From NCBI GenBank assembly GCA_021234155.1, contig JAJEKV010000067.1, forward strand, positions 3,961,279 to 4,025,278: a stretch of DNA of 64,000 nt, given 5' to 3'. Below are positions 1 to 13,422 of this stretch, in pieces. Under the pieces are notes generated by a model. That model was not told the DNA's origin, did no database searches, and worked only from the letters and a program-made list of their open reading frames with translations. Numbering within the stretch: position 1 is the first letter of the stretch; every line of letters begins with the position of its first letter. This DNA comes from Isoetes taiwanensis. Its lineage: Eukaryota; Streptophyta; Lycopodiopsida; Isoetales; Isoetaceae. The translations under genes and the position numbers were made by a program.

Positions 1-1770
1 CAAAAGAATAGTAGATGCACTTGCAAGCATTCATGTTTCGACTTACAAGCTCATCTTTGGTGCTTCAATCCATATCCAACGGAGATGCATCTGCCGGGAT
101 AGGTGAAGGCAGTTCTAAATTTTTGTAGCCGTGGATTTAAAAAAAAAAAACAGATCCAATGGAGGCAATTAGGTTTGGTTGACGTCGGTGCTGACGTGGA
201 TACCTTAGAATTGCACGAAATAGTGCACTTCTGGATAGGAAAGCCCACTAAAAACAACTTGTTTTGTGGAAATGGCTTTGTCTTTGAAAGAACAGGCGTT
301 GTCCAGCCATTTTGTAAGTTTGCTATATCATGCCTTTGAAAATAGGCCATGTCAAGCCATTCTGCCAAAAAGTAATTTTGCAACTGCCTCCATTCTATAA
401 CTTTCTAGACTGCTCCTCCCTAAAAGCTTCGATCTCTTGAAATCTATTTTCCACCATCAGCATTACACTCATGAGACATGCAACACATGATATCTGATGC
501 GAGTTTGTTGATTCGACCAATAGCATAGTGCAACGAGGTTCGCTTATTTGCAATAAGAACATTTATCAATACTAGTTATGGTACATGGCGTTGCCGGGCT
601 TTGGAACCATCTGTTAAGTTGAGGGGTAGGATTGTTGAACGTATGCCTCTAACAATACAAAGACGTGTCAAAAGCAATAATTGTAATGGATGAAGATAGT
701 TTTTTCATATATACTTTAGGAGATAGATTTTTGTATATGTAAGCACAAATACCAATCTTTGACATCATCTTGCTTGTCACACCATAACATTGAATAACAT
801 TGGATCTAAATGTATTACAAACCGCTCTATACGCTAACATGCAAATAATAGAGATCAAATAAATTTCAGCCTTCAAAGCCCTAGCCTGATGACATTGTCC
901 AGATAATAGTTTTTGGTCGACTCTAGTTGGTAGAACACGAGGTTATCACATGCTCACAATGTTTACAAAATGATACTTAATGATGTTAGTAAACATGTTG
1001 TTCTATCAATATACTTTTAATTTCTCAAAAAGTTTACAATTTTGTAAAGGGAGGCCTTATTTCTCATGCATTTTGACCAACAAAATGTTATCGAAGGGAT
1101 GGCCCTAATTATAGGTGTAATTTTGAGCTCACAATCAATGAGCGGCCTTATGATATCATAACATTAGAAGAACTAAATTGACATGCACCTAGTATGCGTA
1201 ATATATACATGATTTTGCTGTCAAATTTTGCATGTAAGAGAAGGCCTAAATAATCAATATGGACAGCTATTTTGTCAACCAATATCGTCAGCCATTTGTA
1301 TGTCACAATTGTATGTCACAATTCACAATCACAACCTTTGAAACACTTGGACTATAATGTCAAGTAATATCCATATATGCTGTTATTATAGCAAATCACT
1401 CCATTCATTGAATATCCTAAATAAGTTGTAAAAATAAGTTGCCCACATACAACCACATGTTCCAAGAATGGAAATATAATTCTGTGGAAAATAAACATCC
1501 AAGGAGTCAAGCATGCTTGCATGCTTTTCGGGTCATATAATAATATATATCTGTACTGACCATAAAGAGTGATTTGAATACTTTACAATAATGTATCTGC
1601 ACCAAGGTTTTTTACCCGCTTCAAAGGAAGATAACAAATGAAAGGATGTGTGTCAAATGGTTTGTAATTACCATGTAAGAACATGTTGAAGCAACCAAAA
1701 TTAAAGCTAGAATCACAACTAAAACGTTGAACACAAAGCTTCCAAAAAAGGGCAGAAGATTCGAAATGCA
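1..1770 (+). repeat. Left-truncated copy 0 of the ~6 kb direct repeat
   Basis: This stretch matches 6625-8418 almost base for base. Differences are mainly point changes and one ~28 bp indel near 1450/8074. The match ends abruptly at 1770/8418, where the two sequences diverge completely. It therefore holds only the right-hand part of the unit; the rest lies beyond the window edge. It contains one hairpin plus CTAGT motif at 571-602. The 78- and 110-codon open frames here recur in the other copies and resemble no known protein, so I do not call them genes. Confidence 0.9.
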
Positions 1771-2345
1771 CTAATAGAATTTAGGGGGGTTTGATACGCT
1801 CTAATAGTAACGCATTAAAACTTTGAAACACAAAGTTAGTTGTAGCGCGCAACAAAGAACAAAATTCATTTCTTGAAATGCGTTACAAAATTTAGCATTT
1901 GCAACGCGTTACAAATGTGTTTGAAATGCGTTACAATTGAATATCGTTTCAACACCAAAACGCGTTTCAAAGTAGAAATTTGAAATGCGTTACAACTCCT
2001 CTGAAATGCTGTTTACTTAACATCCTATATTTGTTGCACATCTAAATTTCAAAAGCCTATGCTAACCCTAATGCAAAACATTGTTGCCAAAGCTACAACT
2101 CAATTTTGCCTTCTCAATAGCTAGATAACGTTACGATTTTGTTTGACAATAACAGGAGCTTTAGCATTATTCAAAAGCGGATAGAATAGAATAATGACTA
2201 TGCATTCTAATCTTCATTTTGCCAGTGATCCAAGGAAAACTAAATTGATCCAAGGAGTCATCAACTCCATCTATTTCTAAACACCCACCCCCACAACAAC
2301 CCCCACCACCCCCCAAAAAAAAAAAAAAAAAATCAAGCAGGCACC
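1771..2345. other. Spacer with dispersed GCGTTACAA motifs
   Basis: No gene is visible. Between about 1800 and 2010 a short theme, TTTGAAATGCGTTACAA with variants in both orientations, recurs at least six times among AT-rich sequence. This suggests a decayed palindromic or tandem element. An A-run (2315-2332) precedes the next repeat copy. Confidence 0.5.
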
Positions 2346-2791
2346 ATCAATATAACAAGTCAAACAATCATGGCATTGTGTCTAAAGCCTACCCAATAGA
2401 AACTATTTTTGATAAAGCCCAGGAATGACACATTTATTTGACAATGTGATTAGAATCCCCTTCTATTGTCAAATGATTCATGAAATAAGTGGTATTTATT
2501 CAAGGTGTTGTTAGGAAATTTGCGATGGACTAATGCTATCTTAGACAACCTATTTTCTAGGCTAAATACATTGACTTACAATATGGGTATTCATGTTTAT
2601 CGGAGTCTCCACAAAATACCTATAAAGCCCCTACCCCAAACTCTCAATCACCCCCCAAAGCCCCATTTGAATATCAATCCACATCAAACATTCAAACAAT
2701 TGATCATTGTGCCACCATAAATTTCAACAGAGATTAGACTCACCACCTAAAGTCCCAACTGATTAATTTTCAGGCTCTTAAGGTTCTTAAT

Positions 2792-2823
2792 AAAGCCCAG
2801 CAACGCCGGGCACCATAACTAGT
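2792..2823 (+). repeat. Hairpin plus CTAGT motif, left member of inverted pair
   Basis: A GC-rich stem (GCCCRGC, short loop, GCCGGGC) is followed by ACCATAA and then CTAGT. The same 32 bases occur in reverse orientation at 7196-7227. A hairpin a few bases before CTAG|T resembles a Helitron 3' end. The inverted pairing equally fits terminal inverted repeats of a 4.4 kb DNA element (2792-7227). Confidence 0.6.
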
Positions 2824-5168
2824 CTAAATTAATTGGACTATTTTTGCAAAGTTTATATCTGGGCAAATACAACAGCAGGGAGCCAATTCATCAAAAATCG
2901 AGACATGATTGTGCAAAGCCTTATGGGAGGGCATTCCACCAACACTCCAAGGCAGAAAGCTTATGTTTATGGCTATGTCGAGTGTAACACCCCCTCCAAG
3001 TGTTCACAGTATCTTAGCCAGGCAAATATAAGTATCATCTTATAAGTATCATCTTATAAGGCTCTTGGGGCCCGGCTACGCCACAACATTAGTGCATCTG
3101 ATAGTCAGCCTGCGCCCGATAGTTAGCTCATCTGATAGTCAGCTTCAACCTTTGAAAACCATGGTAAACTAAATAAATAAAAACAAATATATTGGTCGTA
3201 TCTTTGCAAATTTTATCATTCTCAGCATCAACCCTGCACAGTCTGCCCGCTGTTGTCCCAGCTTCTTCCAGCGCCAGTTCCCTCATTTTTCATTAGTATT
3301 TGGAGTCGCAGTTCTATTGTAATGGGCTAAAACAAGAATATAAAATGCAGATCAACTTGGGTATCAATTTCCTCGTGGTAAAATTGCAGATGCTTTGCTT
3401 CTCTAGAGAAATCAATGTCACCAACGCTGCCGAATGGCATTAAGACAGAAGATTCTGACATTCTGTTGGGATGATATAATCAACTCCAGACTTTATATTG
3501 CCCTACTATGAAAGAAACAGGAAAAGCACTCTCATCCTTCCATATGAATCTGAATTTTGAATATCACCTCATCCCAGAAAAGTAGTTGAGGATTTGTTTT
3601 TGACACAGGGCAACCTTTAAAACCATGGATATACATGAATAAGAAGCAGTGTTAGAACGAATCCATAACATATATTGGAAGTTGGTTTGGAAGAGGTGCA
3701 CAGCTCGTAGATCAAAAATTTTATCTCATTCCCTAAGATGGTATGCATCAGAGCTCAGTCGTGTTAAAATTTTTGTCTGAGGGCAATATCAATGCATGTA
3801 GATACAGAGGAAGGAAATTGAACATGCTTGGTTTGCACTTGAGTGGGAATATGCCGTAAATTGAACATGCTTGGTTTGCACTTGACTGGGAATATGCATA
3901 TATGTAAGTTCTACACATATATTACCTCGTCAAGTTCTCATCAAAGCCCTGTGATTTTATTACAGTGAACCATTTCTGAGAGTCTTCTGCACGACTGTGA
4001 AATTACCTTTGAAAACAACTTGACATTCTTGTTAGAAATGTACAAGGACGTACAAACTTCTAGCAGGCATGAGCTCCCTCGTAAAGTGAACTGCATTCTT
4101 GTGCCCAGAGCTTGACCCTGTATTAGGATCATCCGCCAGGTTAACTATCAATTTTTGTCCTTGTATGGGACTCACACAAATTGAGCATTGGAAAAAACAC
4201 TAGCAGTGTTCATATCTATATATATCCAAAGTTCTTCGCTCCCATATTTGTCTAAAGAAATGTCTATTTCATAGTTTTAAGTTGCCATGGTCATGCAGTC
4301 GCGATCTGGCTAGCATACGTTCACCTGATATTTAAACTCCTAATATTGGAAGAGAAAAGAATTATGAGAATCCCTTCACAGAAAGATTTGTATTTCCTTG
4401 TCATACGTCCACTTATAGTTCTGATGCCATTTGACAGCCTTGCAGTCATTGGTCTCACTGTCAAGGTAGAATAAGGAACATCTGCTGTCACGTACATTTT
4501 CCAGATTAACAACTTCTATAAATGATACCTTGTGATCAAAACTAAGGATATTCCCTGTCAATTGCAAATAAAGCATATTCTTCCATAGTATGAATATCAT
4601 ATGAAACTGAATTTGGAATATCACCTCATCCAAGGAGAAAATTTACTTTTGACACACGGCAACCACTAAAACTATGGATACACATGAACAAGAAGCAATA
4701 ACTTAACGTTCTTTTAATCTTCTCCTGTTGTGCAGGTGCTACGATGGTGAATAGATTCTGCAAAAGAAAGACCAGCATATTTTACATCTAAGGCCTACAT
4801 AGGAACATACTTGTTGATAAAACTAGAAATATGCAAGAGGATCTTGCAGGAGGACGGAATCTAGAAGATAAATCATATAGTAGAAAGCTCCCAAATTCTG
4901 CCTATTACCAATTTCTCACACCGTAGCTGATACCTCAGATTTTTAGTCCCGCCATCGACATGCATTCTTGATACTTTTCAAACAAAAATGTACAAAGAAA
5001 CACTAGCTATAGCTTGTAGGATTTGCTATCCGGCTTAAAGGCAATCATCTGTCAGTTAAAGGCTACAGACTAGGCAAAAGGATGCGGCTACCTTTTAACA
5101 AAGGCACAAGAAGAAGTCCAAATAAATAGCTTACCTATTGAGCCCACCCAACAGAACATCTCAGCCCA

Positions 5169-5909
5169 ATGTCTCTTGTAATCTGGTGCCTGTTCTTAGC
5201 AGTTGCAGCGGTAGCAGAGGCTGCGGAGCTCAATTGGAGAGGGGTGCTCGATCGGTATGAGCGAGAGCATATCATTGAGAATATAACCTTCCATTCCGTT
5301 TCAAGTGGCTCTCAACCTAGCACCATAGCTATGGGATGTGCACATACTATTGTTGATGATATTAATCAAAGCCCTAATTCCCTTGACTCTCAAGTGCCTT
5401 TCAATGGAACCTTCTCCTATTGTCTTACCCATCATACACACGATGCACATAGCGTCTTGTTCCTTGGGGCATCTCCTGTCAGATCATATCCTTCTGCTAA
5501 TGCTACCCTTATTCATAGCAAGATAGACTACTTTGCTCGCATGCAACGCATCATTATCGGACATACTATCATCTCCAGATGCAAATCTCCTTTGAGTCTC
5601 AATCGTCGAGGTGAGACAAAAATTTATCTTGAGCTAAGTGCATATGATGCTATCAAAAATGCATCTTTTTATCATGAAGCCACTGTACCTATTTGCTTTG
5701 ATGTTTCACAAGCTCCTCGTGAGCATGTCCCTTCCCTCATTTTCCAATTTGAAGGTGCTTCATTTAGCCCTCCAACTCAAACTTATCAGTATATGCATCC
5801 CATAACCTCTCAGGCGCTCATCAGACGCACCCTCACACGAGGTCTTGACATTAATCCTCATCCAATTGAAGTGGATGTAGAAGACCATATTCGGAGATAC
5901 TATTTCTAG
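5169..5909 (+). pseudogene. Pepsin-family (A1, nepenthesin-like) aspartic protease relic, copy 1
   Basis: This is an open frame of 246 codons. Residues 1-20 look like a signal peptide (hydrophobic core LFLAVAAVAEA). Three stretches match plant A1 aspartic proteases: ENITF near residue 37 with a GC pair near 56; FSYCL near 82 followed by VLFLGASP; and LIFQFEGA near 198, like the family's LxFxFxGA before the substrate-loop strand. I cannot see either catalytic triplet (DTGS and DSGT), and the protein is roughly half the usual 420-480 residues. It is best read as a processed or internally deleted relic, or just possibly a non-catalytic secreted protein. The first ATG is followed directly by the signal peptide, which supports this start. 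A second copy at 17616 is interrupted. Confidence 0.6.
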
Positions 5910-7195
5910 ATTGGTGGTTGCCATTAGACCACCTTGCTTTGTGTATTCATCTATTCATGGCATTATTTTCGTTGCCCAATCCAAGTTATTGATGGCACAC
6001 AAGTGCTCCACTCTTGTCAGATCTAGATTTAGTTTGTTATTGGACTAAATTGATGCATCGAAAAGTCCTTTCATGGCCTTAGCATCTTGCATGGGGCAAT
6101 GCATCTGTCATGGAGCTATGGAAAACTCATCTTCATACCATGAACCAAGACTATAGCACTAGATAGAAAACTCATCTTCAGGTTTATTTGTTTATGTATT
6201 GGTAATTATCTTTCTTGTGCGAGAAAGAAAAGTAGAGAACTAATCTCTTTCTAAAGAAATAAATATATGCAAAGTTAATGGTGGTGAAAGAGCAATGTAT
6301 GTGTCTTATAGACCTGTTGGGTCTCCAATGGACGTCAAAGAATGATGTTTATTAGTCTTCTTTTCATTGAAGCAAAAAAAATATGTGATTGGAACTCCTT
6401 GCATACCTTCAATAAGAAAAACCGCCATATTTTTTATCCATGCAAACTTGTTTCTATGATTTCCTATATCCATGCAAACTTGTTTTCCTGATTTCATATA
6501 TATTTAAAATCTCTGAGGATATTTAAGGTTCATGTATACATAAAAGCTACAAAGGAATAAAATGTAGTACAAAAAATTCTGAGATTTGCATGATTACAAG
6601 TTTTTCCTCAACAACCATTATACACAAAAGAATAGTAGATGCACTTGCAAGCATTCATGTTTCGACTTACAAGCTCATCTTTGGTGCTTCAATCCATATC
6701 CAACGGAGATGCATCTGACGGGATAGGCGAAGGCAGTTCTAAATTTTTGTAGCCGTGGATTTAAAAAAAAAAAACAGATCCAATGGAGGCAATTAGGTTT
6801 GGTTGACGTGGATGGTGACGTGGATACCTTAGAATTGCACGAAATAGTGCACTTCTGGATAGGAAAGCCCACTAAAAACAACTTGCTTTGTGGAAATGGC
6901 TTTGTTTTTGAAAGAATAGGCTTTGTCCAGCCATTTTGTAAGTTTGCCATATCATGCCTTTGAAAATCGGCCATGTCAAGCCATTCTGCCAAAAAGTAAT
7001 TTTGCAACTGCCTCCATTCTATAACTTTTTAGACCGTCTCCTCCCTAAAAGCTTCGATCTCTTGAAATCTATTTTCCACCATCAGCATTACACTCATGAG
7101 ACATGCAACACATGATATCTGATGCGAGTTTGTTGATTCGACCAATAGCATAGTGCAACGAGGTTCGCTTATTTGCAATAAGAACATTTATCAAT

Positions 7196-7227
7196 ACTAG
7201 TTATGGTACCCGGTGTTGCCGGGCTTT
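7196..7227 (-). repeat. Hairpin plus CTAGT motif, right member of inverted pair (copy 1)
   Basis: Reverse complement of the 2792-2823 motif: ACTAGTTATGG, then the GC-rich stem-loop ending GGGCTTT. The equivalent in copy 0 is at 571-602, with two changes in the stem, and in copy 2 at 20531-20562. All right-hand members share orientation and flanks. Confidence 0.6.
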
Positions 7228-8514
7228 GGAACCATTTGTTAAGTTGAGGGGTAGGATTGTTGAACGTATGCCTCTAACAATACAAAGACGTGTCAAAAGC
7301 AATAATTGTAATGGATGAAGATAGTTTTTTCATATATACTTTAGGAGATAGATTTTGTATATGTAAGCACAAATACCAATCTTTGACATCATCTTGCTTG
7401 TCACACCATAACATTGAATAACATTGGATCTAAATGTATTACAAACCGCTCTATACGCTAACATGCAAATAATCGAGATCAAATAAATTTCAGCCTTCAA
7501 AGCCCTGGCCTGATGACATTGTCCAGATAATAGTTTTTGGTCGACTCTAGTTGGTAGAACACGGGGTTATCACATGCTCATAATGTTTACAAAATGATAC
7601 TTAATGATGTTAGTAAACATTTTGTTCTATCAATATACTTTTAATTTCTCAAAAAGTTTACAATTTTGTAAAGGGAGGCCTTATTTCTCATGCATTTTGA
7701 CCAACAAAATGTTATCGAAGGGATGGCCCTAATTATAGGTGTAACTTTGAGCTCACAATGAATGAGCGGCCTTATGATATCATAACATTAGAAGAACTAA
7801 ATTGACATGCACCTAGTATGCGTAATATATACATGATTTTGCTGTCAAATTTTGCATGTAAGAGAAGGCCTAAATAATCAATATAGACAGCTATTTTGTC
7901 AACCAATGTCGTCAGCCATTTGTATGTCACAATTGTATATCACAATTCACAATCACAACCTTTGAAACACATGGACTTTAATGTCAAGTAATATCCATAT
8001 ATGCTGTTATTATAGCAAATCACTCCATTCATTGAATATCCTAAATAAGTTGTAAAAATAAGTTGCCCACGTACAATAATCACGTGGACTATTTACATTA
8101 CGACCACATGTTCCAAGAATGGAAATATAATTCTGTGGAAAATAAACATCCAAGGAGTCAAGCATGCTTGCATGCTTTTCGGGTCATATAATAATATATC
8201 TGCACTGACTATAAAGAGTCATTTGAATACTTTACAATAATGTATATGCACCAAGGTTTTTTACCCGCTTTGAAGGAAGATAACAAATGAAAGGACGTGT
8301 GTCAAATGGTTTGTAATTACCATGTAAGAACATGTTGAAGCAACCAAATTAAAGCTAGAATCACAACTAAAACGTTGAACACAAAGCTTCCAGAAAAGGG
8401 CAGAAGATTCGAAGTGCAATGGTATGCAACCCATCTTTCAAGCTTTTTGAACTTTAAAGTGCAGACGAAACTAAATTTCAAACATAATAATTAGTACATG
8501 AAGATGGTCTTAAA

Positions 8515-8670
8515 AGAGCTAAAGCAAAAAAGAATACTAAGAAGCATTAGCAGCGAGCTGAAGAAAAAGAACAGAAAGAAATTAGCACCGAGCTAAAGCA
8601 AAAGAAACAATAAGAAACATCAGCACCGAGGTAAAGCAAAAAAGCAATAACAAACATCAGCATCAAGCCA
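8515..8670 (+). repeat. Degenerate tandem repeat, ~45 bp unit
   Basis: The phrase GAGCTAAAGCAAAA with AAGAA and CATCAGCACCGAG recurs about four times with substitutions. It is purine-rich and non-coding. Confidence 0.7.
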
Positions 8671-8768
8671 AAACTACCATTTTGTTCAAAAATGATCCCA
8701 AATAGTCTTAAATTCTTTTCTTAAAAAATATCCAGCAATTTACAAACTAGATCAATCCATAGAAATGA

Positions 8769-8927
<159 letters not shown>

Positions 8928-10856
8928 TAATTGATTGGCAAGCTCAGCCCCAATATCTTGATCACGTGTAGCAACGCATCTTGCATCATTCCTGCATAAA
9001 GAACAAACTTAAGGCAGAATTTTTGAAATGCAAAGGAATACACTTAAATCTGAAAGATCTGCGAATGGAGAATGTAAGGAAATGAAAAACTGTGAAGTAC
9101 TAATATTCGATCTGAACCTTATAAGCATCCATTGTTTAGGTCGCACATGGATTCGTGATCCATGTCCCTTCTTGCAAATAGGTCCTTAGTGCATAATACA
9201 GAAGGAACAATCTTACTACTAAGAAGAACCTGCGAAGAACATTTGACAGCAAGAGTGGCAGATAAGGGTTTGTTGTATATATTACTATAGTGTGAGATCT
9301 GGGCCTGTAGAAACCTGCAAGTGACTTGAAACATATAATTCCAAAGCACATCTAAACTAAATGGATAGAAAATGTTTATTTTGAACATTTCAATATTAGA
9401 AAAGAAAAATGATTTTATTCTTTAGTTCTAAGACCCGAGTAGAGTGAAAATGTAAATCTCATTAGATTGCACCAGATTAAAGGGGTAGCCAATGGGGGAC
9501 CTTTGACAGAACAATAAACAATCCATTTTACTCCCTAGTGTATAAGAATCGATCCTTTGCTCGGGTTCATTCTCCAACTTCCTGCAATCAAATTAAGACA
9601 CAAACCTATTCAACAACCAAATCCTTCTTGAAAGAGAAAATTACTGGTAGAGATCAGATTCTGAACATACGCAAAAATACACGACGCCTTCAAGGCATGC
9701 ATACAAAAAATTGGTTGGCTTGGGTTGTCCTCCATGCCGTGCAGTATTCCATTAAATATATTTTTGATAGGTTTGACTGCAAATCTTCCTACGTGACCTC
9801 ATTTCTGCATGTCCAGAACTTCAAGCATCAGACCCTCAAGCAAATGAACAATAACAAAAAAATATAGTCTCCAAAAGCAATACAATCTGCAACTATTACC
9901 TTTTATGTCCATACTTAGAAGCAACGCATTTATCCTCTTGAAATGGATAACAATCAGGGAAATGGAACTTACTACATTGTGTTACATTTTTTCATCCCAA
10001 CTTTTGAGCCATAAGCTACCAAGAAATAAACAAGCACTGAAAAAAAGTGCTATTGCCCATATGTTCTAACAACCAACATGAACAAATTCAACTTCAGATA
10101 ATGAAGCTTTGCAAAATATAACGTTTGTTGGGACATTGGCTTTTCCGCCACACACTCAAAGCAATAGAAATATAGACATTATGGACTAAAATACTGTTAT
10201 ATTAAAGATAAAGCCAGATCTTGAAATATCTAAAACCTGAAATATTTATCTGTTAAAATTTATAGACTCAAATTATAATAGTAAAAAATCGCTAAAAAGT
10301 TAAAATATAACTTTCAAATCTAGGAAGGCCATTGGAAAGAGTGCATACATGACAGGCAAATTCTGAAAGCAAAATTCTGTCTGGAGACGAACTACTCACA
10401 GAGGATTGTTAAATCTGCATCTATTGTATTCAAACCTACACAGACAACAGAAGCTAGACACATACCAGTTAAATACACATCTACTGGGAAGTGTTGTATT
10501 TTCATTGCAGGATTATGATGGAAGTTAAAATCTGTGTTCAAATCAATTGTTCTTTAAGATTATGTTATAAATTTCCAAATGAACTGTCTGGCCAAACTCA
10601 ATCTTCCAAAACACTAATGGCTATGTACTCATAATATACATCTCAAATTGTCAAGAAAACTTGTAATATGCAAGGTCAATAGGTTAAAATAAATTATTAT
10701 TGTACACTGATATACAAATGAACGTCTTTCTTGTCCCTTTATCTTCGATTGCACTCATCATATGCAACTCAATTTCTCAGCAAAACTTGTCCTATGTAAG
10801 GTCAATACTATACCTGAAGCAATCAACCAGAGATAGGGAGTGAAGTACAATTCATT

Positions 10857-11640
10857 GACTGGCAAATTGTTGACAGATCTGTTCCACTAACAGGTGCAAT
10901 GCCATCACCTGTGCTGCATCATAGCATCAAATTAGTTTGCTGCATAGGTTTATTAGCAAGAACACAGACTTCAAAAGAAATCAAATTTCACAAACTACCT
11001 CATTGTTAAAGATAGAAACATGTTTGGGATTTAACTGACTTTAGCCACTCAGTCATTAATGACCTGAATTCACAAATAGCCAGCCTTTTACGCTTGCCCA
11101 AGTTGAGAACGAAGTACCATTATGGGTAAAATTTCACGCCTGCCCAAGCTGAGAAAGAAGTCACATTATGGGTAAACTTTCACGCCTGCCCAAGTTGAGA
11201 ACGAAGTTACATAATGGACAGACTGTCAAATTGTTAGACAGATTTGTTCCTGCAATGCCATCGGCCTGTGCTATATCATAGCATCAAACCAACTTGTTGC
11301 ATAGGTTTATTAGCAAGAACACAGACTCCAAAAATCAAGCTCCACAAAAACTACTCAAAATGTCAACAGATATATAAAAGAACCTCAACAGTCCTGAGCA
11401 TCAACAATAACCACTATATAAAAATGCAAATGCATTCACATACCTCAAAGAAAAAGATAGAGATATTCTTAAGATTTACTTGATTTTAGCAACTTGTCAT
11501 TAATAACCCGAATTCAAAAATAGGCAGCCTTTCGTGCCTTTTCAAGTTGAGAAAGAAGTTCTACTATGGGCAAACTTTCACACGTGCTCAAGGTGAGAAA
11601 GAACTTGCATTATGGGCAAACTGGAAATAAAGAGGCTAAA
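10857..11640 (+). repeat. Local imperfect duplication with GCCCAAGTTGAGAA subrepeats
   Basis: About 10857-11130 and 11218-11560 share order and sequence: CAAATTGTT..GACAGAT, then CATAGCATCAAA, then TTTATTAGCAAGAACACAG, then GTCATTAATRACC. Inside, a shorter unit (CACGCCTGCCCAAGTTGAGAA, CGAAGT, CATTATGGGTAAA) repeats about five times between 11090 and 11630. Confidence 0.75.
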
Positions 11641-11731
11641 TTTAAGCAGCAGTCAAATGATTGTAAATGTACGATTGCACTTATACTATTGCCCATGGTA
11701 CTTACACTCAGTGTTGTTCAAATACGCGTAT

Positions 11732-12073
11732 TTTTTAAAAATGCATACGTACCCTCCCGTACCGTACGGTACACGTATTTTTTAAAAAATACGCTTAATG
11801 CTTTTTTCAAAAAAACAGACACAGTTTTCTCAAAACAGACTCAATCTGCACCCAGTAGGATTCGAACCTGGGCCTCCCAGATAGCAAACAAACATGCTAA
11901 CCAACTTTCCAACAGTCTGTTTGTGTTTATATTGCATAATTTGTTATATTTAAGCTTTCAATTTTTTTAAAAAACGTATTTTAAGCACTTTAAGAACGTA
12001 TTGTATAAAATACGTATTTTTTCAAAAAATACGTCCGAAACGTACGGAACGTATCACGTACGGGACAACATTG
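11732..12073 (-). mobile_element. tRNA-like SINE-type sequence inside a palindromic element
   Basis: On the minus strand, 11847-11912 reads like a tRNA gene. An A-box-like TGGTTAGCATG (11893-11903) and a perfect B box GGTTCGAATCC (11858-11868) are correctly spaced, and the B box lies in a T-arm hairpin (CCAG..CTGG). On both sides lie long AT-rich arms containing AAAATACG and CGTACGG motifs in opposite orientation, ending TTGTTC...GGGACAACA. This fits a tRNA-derived SINE or a MITE that captured one. No CCA-ready acceptor stem is visible, so it is not a normal tRNA gene. Confidence 0.55.
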
Positions 12074-12640
12074 CTTACACTGTTTGTTGACCCTGGCACT
12101 TATATTGTTGTTGTGGGCAGATGAGCTTGTATGATCCTTCCTGAATGATCCAAAGGTAAGTTATTTAGCGTGAAGCAATCACAAATTTCTCAAGCAGAGT
12201 TCTATTTCTTATAGCCTTAAAATGAGAAATAGACCTTTATAAATGGACCCACATACTATCATTTTATAAATGTCTTGTAGTTCATGTGTATTGTATCAAT
12301 GCAGCATATACCTATGTAGAGCCAATTTTGCTGCAAATTTTGTATCCATTTCTCCTAAAAGAATTGCACCAATTTATGAATCATGATGGTTCAGAAATGG
12401 AACCAAGAGAAGAGAGAAATGTAAACCCATCTACTATATGAGAGATGTATTTAAAATGGATCTACTTGGCAACCTATATATCCCTAAATCAAACACCAAC
12501 TATGATTCTAATTCTTGTCTTTACATACATTGCATTATAACATCTGTAAGCAAAATCCCCAGACATGATTCTACTTGTTATCATTACATGCATAACATTT
12601 TAACATCCGATAGCATATCCTATGACTTTAGCATAGCAAA

Positions 12641-12666
12641 GAATAGAATAGAATAGAATAGAATAG
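12641..12666 (+). repeat. GAATA microsatellite
   Basis: Five perfect tandem GAATA units plus one base. Confidence 0.9.
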
Positions 12667-13422
12667 TTTTTTTAACGTCCACGAAGACCCCAATGAACTC
12701 CTCAAATTTGTAATTTATTCTCAGATGCAATTGTCAAGATTGTAGCAATGCGTTGGCATCCCAAGTGTTAATCTATAGTAAAGCAAGAAATCATGTCAAG
12801 AACACACACAAACATGCCTCACTCCATCACTAACCTGCATGATCATTATGCATTTTAGTTTGTACTTGAGTTTATGTCATCTCACATGTCTGAATGTAGA
12901 TGCACAAAGCAAACCTAAAGCTGATGCTTTCTAACTGAGTATGTGCTTTTAGAAATGCGCAAGGCAATGACTGTAGATTACCTGAGGCAAATTATGAGTT
13001 CATATTTAATTCTTATGCGCCTGTGGGAATCTCTAGCTAGAAAACACGTTCAGAATGCTGCTTTTTCATGCCCTCCCTTGCAGAATATTCTTCATAATGG
13101 CTTCATTCCACACACAATATACCTCCATAACTGCATTTCGTCACCTGCGAATCCCAAAAGTGCCCCTTGCATTAACAAAGAGTTGAAAGAACAACATAAA
13201 AACTTGGTCCACCAGAGTTATGCAGCAAAATTAGTTTTGTTATTAAGGAAATATGATACTAAGGCACATAATTTGTTTTGCACTTCACATAGTCAGGTAC
13301 CGTAGCAACAAATTTCTGGCTGCAACGCATTACGAATATGCCTAATTTTTGGATCTTAAACAGAAAAACCCATTATAAGAAGCCCTGAATGGCATTGTTT
13401 TTTGTACAAACAAATTACTTAC

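Larger units (their letters stand above)
2346..8418 (+). repeat. Full copy 1 of the ~6 kb direct repeat
   Basis: The unit begins ATCAATATAACAAGTC. It aligns with 14846-20831 through its left and middle parts (constant offset of 12447 from about 3.9 to 5.4 kb) and with 1-1770 through its right part. It carries the aspartic protease relic at 5169-5909 and the inverted pair of hairpin motifs at 2792 and 7196. Non-coding portions are as well conserved as the open frame, so conservation alone does not argue for selection on the protein. Confidence 0.9.

Noticed and set aside
103-1771. Small frames (78, 110, 75, 62 codons) repeated in each unit copy
   Set aside because: Repeated because the DNA is duplicated; no homology, and lengths vary with single-base changes.
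12116-12156. 36 nt plus-strand segment bracketed by GGGCAG and GTAAGT
   Set aside because: All three frames are too short or contain stops, and no neighbouring exon fits.
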